A stretch of 64,000 nt of DNA. Origin: Aliarcobacter vitoriensis (GTDB lineage Bacteria; Campylobacterota; Campylobacteria; Campylobacterales; Arcobacteraceae). The notes beneath the pieces are model-generated. The model saw nothing but the letters and a program-made list of their open reading frames with translations, had not been told where the DNA came from and ran no database searches. A program made the position numbers and the translations under genes. Positions 8,303 to 16,519 of the stretch are shown here, one piece after another (position 1 is the stretch's first letter; every line of letters starts with the position of its first letter). The stretch covers positions 62,001 to 126,000 of the forward strand of contig NZ_PDKB01000007.1 in the NCBI RefSeq assembly GCF_003316695.1, given 5' to 3'.

Positions 8303-9373
8303 TCAAAAATCCTCATCTATTTCATCATTATATACTTTTGTATCTAATAAAATTAACTTTTCCAACTTATTTATCAAATCAATATAACTATTTTTAGTAT
8401 TTTCACTCAAGCATTTATATTTATTATCAAAGACAATAAAAGATAATAAATAGCTTCTATATCCTTTAATTTTATTTTCTAGCTGACTACTACAATATCT
8501 TAGCTTATATTTTCTAAAATCTTTAGGAAATAGCTTTTTTAAAATATCTTTTGCACTCTTTTTTTGAATATTTTTCATATAAATTAGTTTTTTTATTTTT
8601 AATAATTTCTTATTTGAAATTCTAAACTCTTTTTTTGAACTATCTATTGTATATCCATTAAGAGAAATAGTATGTTTAGCTTTTATAGTTTTTTTACTAT
8701 TGAGTTGAAAATTCATTTGATTCAATATAAAACTAATTTGTTCTATAAAACTATCTGTGTGAATATATGTTAAATCCTTTTTAGAAGAAAATAGCATATC
8801 ATCTACATATCTTGTGTATGTTATACCATTTTTTATACAAAGTTTTTGAATTTGAATATCTAAAGATCTAAATACTATATTTGAAATTTTTGGAGAAGTT
8901 TTAAATCCCATAGGAAGTACTCGTTTATTTATAAATTTTTTATTTTCACTAATATCTGGTATTTTATAAGTAGTAAAAAATAAAAAAAATGATAATAATG
9001 GATATTTTTTATCAAGTTCTATAGTATCTTTATCAAAATATGCCTTAGCTGCATTTGCTATATCTTTAATATTTATAGAATGAAAAAATGATTTTATATC
9101 CAATCTTATAAAATTATAATTTTTTATATGTGGTTCAAAAAAATCAAGATAAGATTTATCTGTTATAAAAGCTTTAGAGGAGTTATTTATTTCAATTTTA
9201 TCTAGGAGATAATTGTTTAACCAATCATGAAATTTAATTATTTCTATATTATCTATTTTATAAAAAAAGTTTTTACCTATTTTAAATTCTTCTACTTCTA
9301 AGTTATTAATTCGATTATTTGAATTTAAAAGTAGTTTTATTTGTTGAAATAATTGTTTTTTATTTATTTTCAT
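8303..9373 (-). CDS. retron-like reverse transcriptase
   Basis: A 356-residue group-II-like/retron-type reverse transcriptase. Polymerase motifs are intact: 'FIRLDIKSFFHSI' with Asp92 (motif A), 'VLPMGFKTSPKISNIVF' (about 152-168, the LPQG..SP..SN motif) and 'TRYVDDMLFSS' with the YxDD core (189-192). The C-terminal thumb follows 'NSKKT'. The two retron hallmark motifs are degenerate: the NAxxH region reads FFEPH (78-82, His kept) and the VTG region reads LNG (238-240). It lies 137 bases downstream of an OLD-family nuclease gene in the same direction. RT plus ATPase-TOPRIM nuclease is the known composition of Eco8-like type I retron defence systems. It could also be another defence-associated RT; the RT assignment itself is secure. 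Confidence 0.9.
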   Translation of the reverse strand: MKINKKQLFQQIKLLLNSNNRINNLEVEEFKIGKNFFYKIDNIEIIKFHDWLNNYLLDKIEINNSSKAFITDKSYLDFFEPHIKNYNFIRLDIKSFFHSINIKDIANAAKAYFDKDTIELDKKYPLLSFFLFFTTYKIPDISENKKFINKRVLPMGFKTSPKISNIVFRSLDIQIQKLCIKNGITYTRYVDDMLFSSKKDLTYIHTDSFIEQISFILNQMNFQLNSKKTIKAKHTISLNGYTIDSSKKEFRISNKKLLKIKKLIYMKNIQKKSAKDILKKLFPKDFRKYKLRYCSSQLENKIKGYRSYLLSFIVFDNKYKCLSENTKNSYIDLINKLEKLILLDTKVYNDEIDEDF

Positions 9374-9539
9374 CGAAAAGCTACCATACCTGATACAAAT
9401 TACAATATTTCACAAAGTGGACTAAAGATTTATCTAAAATGCTGTAAATCAATAGTACTTTTTGGGCTAGATACGTCAAGCATATATTTAAAAAATTCAT
9501 TTTAAATCCCTTATCTATCAGATAGAGACTTTTCGACAA
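9370..9539 (-). ncRNA. candidate msr-msd (retron non-coding RNA)
   Basis: Retron RTs act on a structured RNA normally encoded just upstream and closed by a1/a2 inverted repeats. The 137-base gap plus the 3' end of the nuclease gene contains an 8-bp perfect inverted repeat, TCGAAAAG at 9373-9380 and CTTTTCGA at 9529-9536, extendable to 11 pairs with two G-U pairs (9370-9380 with 9529-9539). Between the arms are a small hairpin at the nuclease stop and a hairpin with arms GATTTA/TAAATC (about 9434-9450), but no long msd stem. An 8-bp match within 170 AT-rich bases may be chance. The position is right; the structure is weak. Confidence 0.3.
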
Positions 9540-11571
9540 GTGTTATTATATCAAAAAGCTCCCCAAATTTTTGTTTAAATATATTTCTAAACTCTTCATC
9601 TTTTTCTTTTGAATCATTCTTTTTACATTCTTTTTCTATTGTATTTAAAGAATAATTTAAGAATTTTGTTGTCCAACCTGAAGTTTTATTTTGTTTAGAA
9701 ATATATTTATTCAAACTTTTTAAAAGAAATTTAGCCTTAAAATTAGTTTTACTATTAATTAGAATTTTATAGTCAATTTGAGTTTCAAATTTGCCATCAA
9801 ATAAAATCCTAAAATATAAAACTAAAAGTTCATCAGTTATATATCTTCTATTTTTTAGTGTTTTTAAATATAAAAAACTTTTAGGCAAGATAGAGTACTC
9901 CAACTTAATCCATTCAAAAAATAAAGAACTACTATGATTATTAATTAAACTACCTTCAATTGTAGTATTTACAAAAAACACTCTATGTAAAATTAGATAT
10001 TTTTTTATCGCTTTAACATTATCATGAAAATTTATATCAGATATACTAAAATAAAAATTATTAAAATTATACTTTTTACCATGGAACAATTCAATAGTAT
10101 TAAGATATTTATTGTATTTTTTTAATAAATTAATACTATGTCCATATCTAATTGCTTTTGATTCTTTTCTAAATTGTTCAATTGAACAATCTTTACTATC
10201 TGGTAAAGTATACAAAAACTTATTTTTATTTTGAAGTATAATTCCTCTTTTCTTACCATCTCTTTTAAAATTATAAATCTTATCCGCATCATATAAATAT
10301 AAATAAGGGATAGAACTATTATTATAAGATGGATTTAAACTAGAACTTAAAACATTACTACTAGATTTATAAACATCTATCCTTTTTAGAACGGGGAAAA
10401 ATTCTTTTAGTTTTTGATTAGCAAATATCTCTAATTCTGTTTCACCTTCTACAAAAAGTATAAATCTACTAAAAAACAGTCTAGCTTCATTATCTCCAAA
10501 GATATTTAAAAATCTTTCATCTTCAAATTTAGAATTCATCTTATTTATCATAGTATGTTCTTTTTTATCTTTAGAAAAATGTAAAATCTGATGTTTATCT
10601 TTAAATAGTTTTATTACTTGCTTAACAATACTAGGAGAGTGTGTCGCTATAAAAATATTTGGATATGGTCTATTGTAAGTATGAATACTAAATAAATCAT
10701 AAATCTTTTCTATAAACTCTTCGCTTCTTTTAGGATGAAACCCTATTTCAGGTTCATCGATATAAACAATAGGTGATATATAAGATTTTTTAGTCAAAAC
10801 TATCATTAAACTTAAAAAAGCTTCAAGAAATTTATAAGTATTAGTTCCATCGGATTGAGTATCTATACTTTTACTATCTATTAAAAATCTTTCTCCTCTT
10901 AATCCAGATTTTACAAAATTCAACACCTTATCACTATGTTTATATCTATCTATTTCTAAATATTTTTCTATATCTCCTATATAATTTGAATAAGTTTTAT
11001 AATTTTGATTTGAGTTTATTTCCGTATCAAAAAACTCTTTTACTCTATCTATTTTTATTTTATGTGGATTAAAAGGTTTTAATCTAGAAATTAAATGCCA
11101 TAACTTACTCCAATCCTTTGGTTCTATGTATCTAGATGGTAAGTCAAAAAAAGGGAAAATATCTACAATAATATTTCTTAGTTCTTTATCTTCTATATTC
11201 CATCTTATAGAATCATCAGAATTTATAAAAAGTTCTAAAATTAAAATATCATCTTCTGAATATTTAATTAATTTTTCTTTTATCTTTTGAAAATATCCAA
11301 TATTTATATTTTTTGTAGCACTAACTACCCTTGATAAAAAACTTGTATCATACTCAATAGAAATCATTCCAAAACTACTATAATTTGAATTTAATTCTAG
11401 TGGTAAAACCCTTTCATTTGTTAATTTCTGATAAAAATATCTTATAACTTTTAATAAATTTGATTTACCTACATTATTTCTACCTATAATACAATTTATC
11501 TCTTCAAATCTATCAACATATAAATCTTCAAATGATAGTATATTTTTTATTTTTATGGATTTTATAGGCAT
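9511..11571 (-). CDS. OLD-family nuclease (ABC-type ATPase with TOPRIM domain)
   Basis: A 686-residue protein. The ATPase has Walker A GRNNVGKS (30-37), a long helical insert, 'QSDGTNTYKFLEAFLS' (about 238-253, signature region), Walker B 'VYIDEPEIGFHP' (268-279) and a switch His in 'IATHSPS' (His310). The TOPRIM domain follows with 'FVEGETELEIF' (372-382, catalytic Glu) and 'LYDADK' (425-430). This order defines OLD nucleases, several of which act in phage defence; in Eco8-like retrons an OLD nuclease is the effector guarded by the RT-msDNA complex. The start is 4 bases after the acetyltransferase stop, without a strong ribosome binding site, suggesting translational coupling to the polysaccharide operon. 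The product and fold are clear; the defence role is inferred. Confidence 0.9.
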   Translation of the reverse strand: MPIKSIKIKNILSFEDLYVDRFEEINCIIGRNNVGKSNLLKVIRYFYQKLTNERVLPLELNSNYSSFGMISIEYDTSFLSRVVSATKNINIGYFQKIKEKLIKYSEDDILILELFINSDDSIRWNIEDKELRNIIVDIFPFFDLPSRYIEPKDWSKLWHLISRLKPFNPHKIKIDRVKEFFDTEINSNQNYKTYSNYIGDIEKYLEIDRYKHSDKVLNFVKSGLRGERFLIDSKSIDTQSDGTNTYKFLEAFLSLMIVLTKKSYISPIVYIDEPEIGFHPKRSEEFIEKIYDLFSIHTYNRPYPNIFIATHSPSIVKQVIKLFKDKHQILHFSKDKKEHTMINKMNSKFEDERFLNIFGDNEARLFFSRFILFVEGETELEIFANQKLKEFFPVLKRIDVYKSSSNVLSSSLNPSYNNSSIPYLYLYDADKIYNFKRDGKKRGIILQNKNKFLYTLPDSKDCSIEQFRKESKAIRYGHSINLLKKYNKYLNTIELFHGKKYNFNNFYFSISDINFHDNVKAIKKYLILHRVFFVNTTIEGSLINNHSSSLFFEWIKLEYSILPKSFLYLKTLKNRRYITDELLVLYFRILFDGKFETQIDYKILINSKTNFKAKFLLKSLNKYISKQNKTSGWTTKFLNYSLNTIEKECKKNDSKEKDEEFRNIFKQKFGELFDIITLVEKSLSDR

Positions 11572-11575
11572 ATTA

Positions 11576-12166
11576 TTATTCTACAAACTCTCCATATTTA
11601 TCTGTTTTTCTCCAATCGCCACTTTTTTCATCATATCTTTTCACTATTTTTGCAGGAACTCCAACAATCACACAATAAGGAGGAAAATGCCCACGAACCA
11701 CTGCATTTGCACCAACAATACACTGTTTACCCAAAATTGTTCCTGCTTGAATAACTGCCCCATATCCTATAAAACAATTTTCACCTATTTGAGTTTTACT
11801 AAATATCAGTTTTTGTTCCATAATATGTATGTTAATATCTTGATACTCATGGTCTATATTTGTAATAAATACATTTGCTGAAAAAGTTGTATTTTTACCT
11901 ATTATCAATTCTTGATTTCCACCCGAAATAATATGTAAGTTTTGTGCTATAGAAATATTGTCTTCAAATACAATAGAAGAATTTTTATCTATTACTTCTA
12001 TTCTAGCATTTGGCATAATACGAACTTTTTTTCCTATAAAAATTCTTTTAAAATTTCCTATAAATACAGGTTTTCCTATGTATGAAGGTAGCCCAAATTT
12101 TCCTAAAAATAGCTTATAGAATAGTCCTCTTAAAATCCAAAATATTTTAAATATCATTTTAATCAA
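11576..12166 (-). CDS. hexapeptide-repeat acyltransferase (WbbJ/LacA type)
   Basis: A 196-residue left-handed beta-helix protein: successive hexapeptide turns such as 'FIGNFKRIFIGKKVRIMP', 'SIAQNLHIISGG', 'CFIGYGAVIQAGTILGKQCIVGANAVV' and the typical end 'FPPYCVIVGVPAKIVKRY'. A hydrophobic stretch at the N-terminus (about 3-20) precedes the repeats. Such enzymes O- or N-acetylate a sugar of the O-unit from acetyl-CoA. It overlaps the upstream CgeB-like gene by 4 bases (ATGA-type junction) and is followed at once by the OLD nuclease gene. Confidence 0.87.
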   Translation of the reverse strand: MIKMIFKIFWILRGLFYKLFLGKFGLPSYIGKPVFIGNFKRIFIGKKVRIMPNARIEVIDKNSSIVFEDNISIAQNLHIISGGNQELIIGKNTTFSANVFITNIDHEYQDINIHIMEQKLIFSKTQIGENCFIGYGAVIQAGTILGKQCIVGANAVVRGHFPPYCVIVGVPAKIVKRYDEKSGDWRKTDKYGEFVE

Positions 12167-13176
12167 CCTTCTTTATCAAAAATAGCAATTAACCAATTTC
12201 TTATATAGTATTTATCATATATTTCTTTATCAACTTCAATATATGGTTTTTCTATAAAATCTTTATCGATAATAGGGTTATTTCTGTCTATAACAAAAAT
12301 ATTATTTGAATGATAAAAATCATATTTTTTTATACTTTTGTTAGTAGTAACTAATTTCTTTTTTGCTCCAAGCATTTCTATCGTTCTCATAGTTAATCCA
12401 GTTTGCGTTGGATGCTCAATATCAATTATAATATTTGATTTAGAAATATAATCTACAACTTGAACTTGAGATAATGACTCAAAACTAAACTCTTTATAAG
12501 ATGCCTTTTTCATTCTTTTATCAAATATTTTTCTAAATAAATATGTTAGTTTTGAGCCTAAATAAAAAAAGGTAAAAAAAATATTATCTTTACCTAAACT
12601 TTTTTTTATTTTTTTTATTAATAAATAACGGTCACTATGTCCAGAACCAATAAAACACATATCATATTTTATAGAATTATTTTTAATATTTTTATAAATA
12701 TCTATATAGAATAATGGTAATAATTTAAAATTATCATACTTTTGTGCATCTTCCGAATCAAAAGTAAATTTTTTATCAAATAAATTAAATGCTTTAGTAT
12801 CTGGCTTATAATTTTTTACAGAATCCCATTTATATAAAATAAAAAAGGAGCTATTATGTATATTTTTTATTTTACTTAAAATATCATAATTGATACTTTC
12901 AAGTTTATTAATAAAAATATAATCATATTTTATATCTCTAGTTTTATTTATAATACAATTGTAATATGTATTAATATATCCATTTAATAAGTTTTTTAAG
13001 TTTAATTTTAGAGTTAATTTATACCAAAACTTATTACTTGGTCTTTCATCAAAGAAGTCAACAGTAGCCTCTAATTTTTGTAAATTATTAATTATTTCTT
13101 GTTCATAGCCAAAAAATTTTTGCCCTATATATAAAATTTTTTTATTTTTCAAATCTAAGTTCAATATTTCCTCCAA
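12163..13176 (-). CDS. CgeB-like glycosyltransferase, copy 2
   Basis: A 337-residue paralogue of the gene at 7153-8169, with the same landmarks: 'ILYIGQKFFGYEQEIINNLQ' near the start, 'FFDERPSNKFWYKLTLKLNLKNLL', 'MCFIGSGHSDRYLLIKKI' and 'IIDIEHPTQTGLTMRTIEMLGAKKKLVTTNK'. The predicted fold is a two-domain GT-B glycosyltransferase acting in the cytoplasm on the lipid-linked O-unit. It overlaps the Wzy-like gene by 16 bases. The two copies flank the acetyltransferase-nuclease-RT segment, as if the segment had been added between tandem copies, though the copies have diverged well beyond a recent duplication. Confidence 0.75.
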   Translation of the reverse strand: MEEILNLDLKNKKILYIGQKFFGYEQEIINNLQKLEATVDFFDERPSNKFWYKLTLKLNLKNLLNGYINTYYNCIINKTRDIKYDYIFINKLESINYDILSKIKNIHNSSFFILYKWDSVKNYKPDTKAFNLFDKKFTFDSEDAQKYDNFKLLPLFYIDIYKNIKNNSIKYDMCFIGSGHSDRYLLIKKIKKSLGKDNIFFTFFYLGSKLTYLFRKIFDKRMKKASYKEFSFESLSQVQVVDYISKSNIIIDIEHPTQTGLTMRTIEMLGAKKKLVTTNKSIKKYDFYHSNNIFVIDRNNPIIDKDFIEKPYIEVDKEIYDKYYIRNWLIAIFDKEG

Positions 13177-14513
13177 TTATATTTTTGATTTAATATTTTA
13201 GCAGTAATAATAATAAGCCATACAAAAACAATTACAGAAATAATAAGAGTTGGATATAAAAAAGTTGCAATTGTACCACTTAATGGTAATTTAATACAAA
13301 AATAAGCATAAAGTCCTATAAATATTGGTGTTTTTTTATTTTTTAATAGAAATATATGAAGTATTTGGACAAAAAAACCAACATATAATGGAGCCAATAA
13401 TACTCCTAAAAAACCAAAAAGCATCCATGCTTCTGCATTAAAGAGTCCAACAATATATCCTGCTGTTCCTATTTCAACAGCTCTAGGATTATATATTTCA
13501 AATAATATTCTTCCAGAAATTTTTAAATCTTCTCCACTTAAAGAAGCAAATAATTTAGATATTCCAGACCAACCCAAAAATTCATGTACATTTGGAAAAT
13601 ATTCAAATCCTTGAAAAATAGCAACACTTTGTCCTACTAAAACACGAAACAAAAGTGCTTTTAAAATATCTTCTCCAACAAAAAATGATAAAAATAATGC
13701 TACTCCAATCATCATAATTAGTGCTGTAAATATTAATTTCCCAATACTAACATACCCATAAAATATTATTCTAACAATTAGTAATCCAAATATATAAAAG
13801 AATATTGGACTTTTTTCAAGATTATAAGTTAATGCTAATATTACAAGAATAAAAGAATAATAAAACAATAATTTGAATTTACCCTTTTTATAATATAGCT
13901 TATACGCATATAATATAAGAGATAATAAAAGAGTAAAATTAATTGCTATAATATCTCTAATAGCAACTATACCAGAAAATCCTATTTTCGCATCACCTCT
14001 TAGCTGCCCTAAAAACAATGCATCAGCTCCACTAAATAAATACAATATTGGTATTTTACCAATCATTGCAAATACATATAATATAGCAAGAGTAGATACT
14101 ATCAATGCACAAACTAATACAAAAAAGATAGAACTTTCTTTAAGCGATATAAAAGGTAAAGTAGGAGAAAAAAAATACTTTTTTATATCTTTTTTTATAT
14201 CAAATTTTCGTAAAAAAATAAAATTTGCTAATATCATCCCTATTGGAAATACTAAAAATGTATACATAGTAGATAACCAACCATAATACCTTGATTGTTC
14301 ACTTACATGTCCTGTAATCCCCCAAAAATATTCATTTGAATAAATATCAAATGATGTAGCAATGAGTAGTACACCAAAAAAGGTCATCAATACAAAATCT
14401 TTATAAAATATAATTGAAACTAAATTCATTCGTTTAAAATCTAAAGTTCCAGCCGACATTTTAAAAAGAATTGCTGATAAAACTAATACAAATAAAGAAA
14501 TTAAATATATCAT
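13161..14513 (-). CDS. O-antigen polymerase (Wzy-like)
   Basis: A 450-residue protein with about 12 hydrophobic segments and a large polar loop near the C-terminal third ('GQSVAIFQGFEYFPNVHEFLGWSG' to 'IYNPRAVEIGTAGYIVGLFNAEAW', about 293-365), the topology of Wzy/O-unit polymerases. Sequence is poorly conserved in this family, so the call rests on topology and on its position with Wzx, Wzz and glycosyltransferases. It would join lipid-linked O-units in the periplasm. It overlaps the glycosyltransferase gene upstream by 4 bases and the CgeB-like gene downstream by 16. Confidence 0.78.
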   Translation of the reverse strand: MIYLISLFVLVLSAILFKMSAGTLDFKRMNLVSIIFYKDFVLMTFFGVLLIATSFDIYSNEYFWGITGHVSEQSRYYGWLSTMYTFLVFPIGMILANFIFLRKFDIKKDIKKYFFSPTLPFISLKESSIFFVLVCALIVSTLAILYVFAMIGKIPILYLFSGADALFLGQLRGDAKIGFSGIVAIRDIIAINFTLLLSLILYAYKLYYKKGKFKLLFYYSFILVILALTYNLEKSPIFFYIFGLLIVRIIFYGYVSIGKLIFTALIMMIGVALFLSFFVGEDILKALLFRVLVGQSVAIFQGFEYFPNVHEFLGWSGISKLFASLSGEDLKISGRILFEIYNPRAVEIGTAGYIVGLFNAEAWMLFGFLGVLLAPLYVGFFVQILHIFLLKNKKTPIFIGLYAYFCIKLPLSGTIATFLYPTLIISVIVFVWLIIITAKILNQKYNWRKY

Positions 14514-15586
14514 AAATTACAAACTATTTTAAAAAATTCTAATCTTTTTTTTTCAAGAATTGCTGTATCTATAAATCGTATTTCATCATGAGATATTATT
14601 ACATTTTTATTTTTTTCAATAAATTTTCTTATACTATCAAAATCTAATGGCTTTTGGGTATCTATTTTAAGTATCCAGTTTGGTAAAGACTTATCTATAA
14701 AAGCAGTATCATCATATCCTAATATCATAGGATATCCATAAGCAAGATACTCTCTAGCCTTTAAAGGACAAGCTTCTGTTATATTTTTTTCATATGTGGC
14801 TAAACTACTTATACAAATATCACAACTTTTTAATACTTCCATATACTGTTCCATATTCATATATCCATGCCAATAAAGATTAGAGCTATTATTTCCATCT
14901 ATTCCTACAATATGAAAATCATACTCAGGCAAATTTTTTGCTAAATTAATAATATGTCGAACTCCATGACATTCGAATCCAGGAGAGCCTATAAAAAATA
15001 GTCCTACTCTTCTATCTTGTAAATTTGTTTTAATAGATTTAAAAGTACTAAAGATTTTTAAATCTATTGCATTTGGAATATAAGTAGCTGGTTTATTGTA
15101 TTTAGTATAATCTTTATGTTCTGCTATCTCTTTAGTCACTCCTATTATGCCATTTACTTTACCAAGAAATAAGCCTCTCATAAACTTATATCCTATATAT
15201 CTTAAAAAAGCTTTTAGTGTTTTTTCTTTTTTAAGAAATAATAAGTACTCTCCTAAATCATATGTATTTAGTTCAACTACAGATTTATATTTAGTCGTCA
15301 ATAAACTCCATGTTCTACTCCAAGTATTGTATCTGAAGTACACCAGATCAGGGTTAAAATTATCAATGTCTTGTAACATATCATTTTGTACTTGAAATCT
15401 TAGTTTAAAAGGAGATTTTGAAATATATTGTTTAGATGGTAAGATTGAGTCACCTTTTTCAATCATTGTTGTATAAAGTTCAACTTTATGCCCACTATTT
15501 TCCCATTCAGTTTTTTGTCCAAGTATTTTCTTTGTTATTCCATCATTTGTTTTAATATCATGAATTAACACATAAGCTATTTTCAT
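14510..15586 (-). CDS. GT-B glycosyltransferase (family 4-like)
   Basis: A 358-residue protein with an N-terminal acceptor half ('IAYVLIHDIKTNDGITKKILGQ', followed by 'NPDLVYFRYNTW') and a C-terminal donor half beginning 'RVGLFFIGSPGFECHGVRHIINLAKNL' (about 194-220), with 'ITEACPLKAREYLAYGYPMILGYDD' (about 267-291) carrying the E-x(7)-E type motif of GT4 enzymes (TEACPLKARE). It should add one sugar to the growing O-unit in the cytoplasm. Donor and acceptor are unknown. It lies 24 bases after the LpxD-like gene and overlaps the Wzy gene start. Confidence 0.85.
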   Translation of the reverse strand: MKIAYVLIHDIKTNDGITKKILGQKTEWENSGHKVELYTTMIEKGDSILPSKQYISKSPFKLRFQVQNDMLQDIDNFNPDLVYFRYNTWSRTWSLLTTKYKSVVELNTYDLGEYLLFLKKEKTLKAFLRYIGYKFMRGLFLGKVNGIIGVTKEIAEHKDYTKYNKPATYIPNAIDLKIFSTFKSIKTNLQDRRVGLFFIGSPGFECHGVRHIINLAKNLPEYDFHIVGIDGNNSSNLYWHGYMNMEQYMEVLKSCDICISSLATYEKNITEACPLKAREYLAYGYPMILGYDDTAFIDKSLPNWILKIDTQKPLDFDSIRKFIEKNKNVIISHDEIRFIDTAILEKKRLEFFKIVCNL

Positions 15587-15610
15587 TTTATATTCCCCAT
15601 ATGTAATAAA

Positions 15611-16519
15611 TTATTTCCCATATCCAATTCTTTTTTTCACCTTCAGTAAATTTCTTAAATCCAATCCTTCTAATCCCATTATTTTTTTATTATCTTCTAT
15701 ATCTATTGTAATAACTGAACCAATTCCTATAACTACGCTGTTCCCAATTTTTACTTTTTGGATAATACTACAATTTGGTCCTATCCAACAATTTTGACCA
15801 ATAGTTACAGAACCACTTATTTCTACACAAGCAGTAATGATAGTATTTTTACCTATTTTGCAATTATGGGCTATATGAACCTGATCATCTATTTTTACAT
15901 TATCTTCAATAATTGTCTTATCTAAAGTAGCTCTAGCAATAGTATTTTTAGCTCCTATTTCAACATTATTTCCAATTACTACATTTCCCATATGTGGAAT
16001 TCTAATAGGAGTTCTATCTTCTTCAAAATCAAATCCAAAACCATCTTCACCTATAATAGTCCCTGATTTTATATAGCAATTTTCTCCAATGGTAGTATTA
16101 TCATAAATTACTACATGATTATTAATTATTGTTCCCTTTCTTATTCTTACATTATCTCCTATTACACAATTTGAACCTATAGAGACATTTTTTTCTATAC
16201 AACAATTTTTTCCAATTTTTGTAGTTAAATCTATATCTTCTTCTACTTTTTTTATAAAAAATTGATTAACGACTTTTGCAAAAGCAAGTCTAGGATTATC
16301 CACACAAATATAAGAAAAAGATACATTTTCAAAAATTACATTTTTTGGCAAAAGAACAAGAACCTTTTTATCAATATTTATATCTTTTGATTTAGAAAAA
16401 GTAAAAGAATTACTTACTAAGCCATTTAAAGGCTTTACTACATTAACAATAATATTTTCACCAAATAATTCTTCTTTTAAAAAATTGGCTATTTCTTGTG
16501 CTCTTACTCCATAACCCAT
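15611..16519 (-). CDS. LpxD-like N-acyltransferase in a polysaccharide locus
   Basis: A 302-residue protein resembling LpxD: an N-terminal domain ending 'YICVDNPRLAFAKVVNQFF' (about 68-86), typical of the uridine-binding part of LpxD, then a long left-handed beta-helix with repeats such as 'IGKNCCIEKNVSIGSNCVIGDNVRI' and the catalytic-His-like segment 'DDQVHIAHNCKIGKNTII' (about 215-232). It is shorter than housekeeping LpxD (about 320-340) and has no lpx or fabZ neighbours. It overlaps a PIG-L deacetylase gene by 16 bases, so a deacetylation-reacylation step on an amino sugar is likely. It could alternatively be an O-unit acyltransferase with another acyl donor. Confidence 0.8.
   Translation of the reverse strand: MGYGVRAQEIANFLKEELFGENIIVNVVKPLNGLVSNSFTFSKSKDINIDKKVLVLLPKNVIFENVSFSYICVDNPRLAFAKVVNQFFIKKVEEDIDLTTKIGKNCCIEKNVSIGSNCVIGDNVRIRKGTIINNHVVIYDNTTIGENCYIKSGTIIGEDGFGFDFEEDRTPIRIPHMGNVVIGNNVEIGAKNTIARATLDKTIIEDNVKIDDQVHIAHNCKIGKNTIITACVEISGSVTIGQNCWIGPNCSIIQKVKIGNSVVIGIGSVITIDIEDNKKIMGLEGLDLRNLLKVKKRIGYGK

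Noticed and set aside
9384-9500. 39-codon minus-strand frame in the gap between the nuclease and RT genes
   Set aside because: It starts with ATG but lacks a recognisable ribosome binding site or domain, and it covers the site where the retron RNA is expected. Not called as a gene.
8303-11571. CRISPR-associated reverse transcriptase
   Set aside because: No cas1/cas2 genes, no repeat array in the window and the RT is not fused to Cas1.
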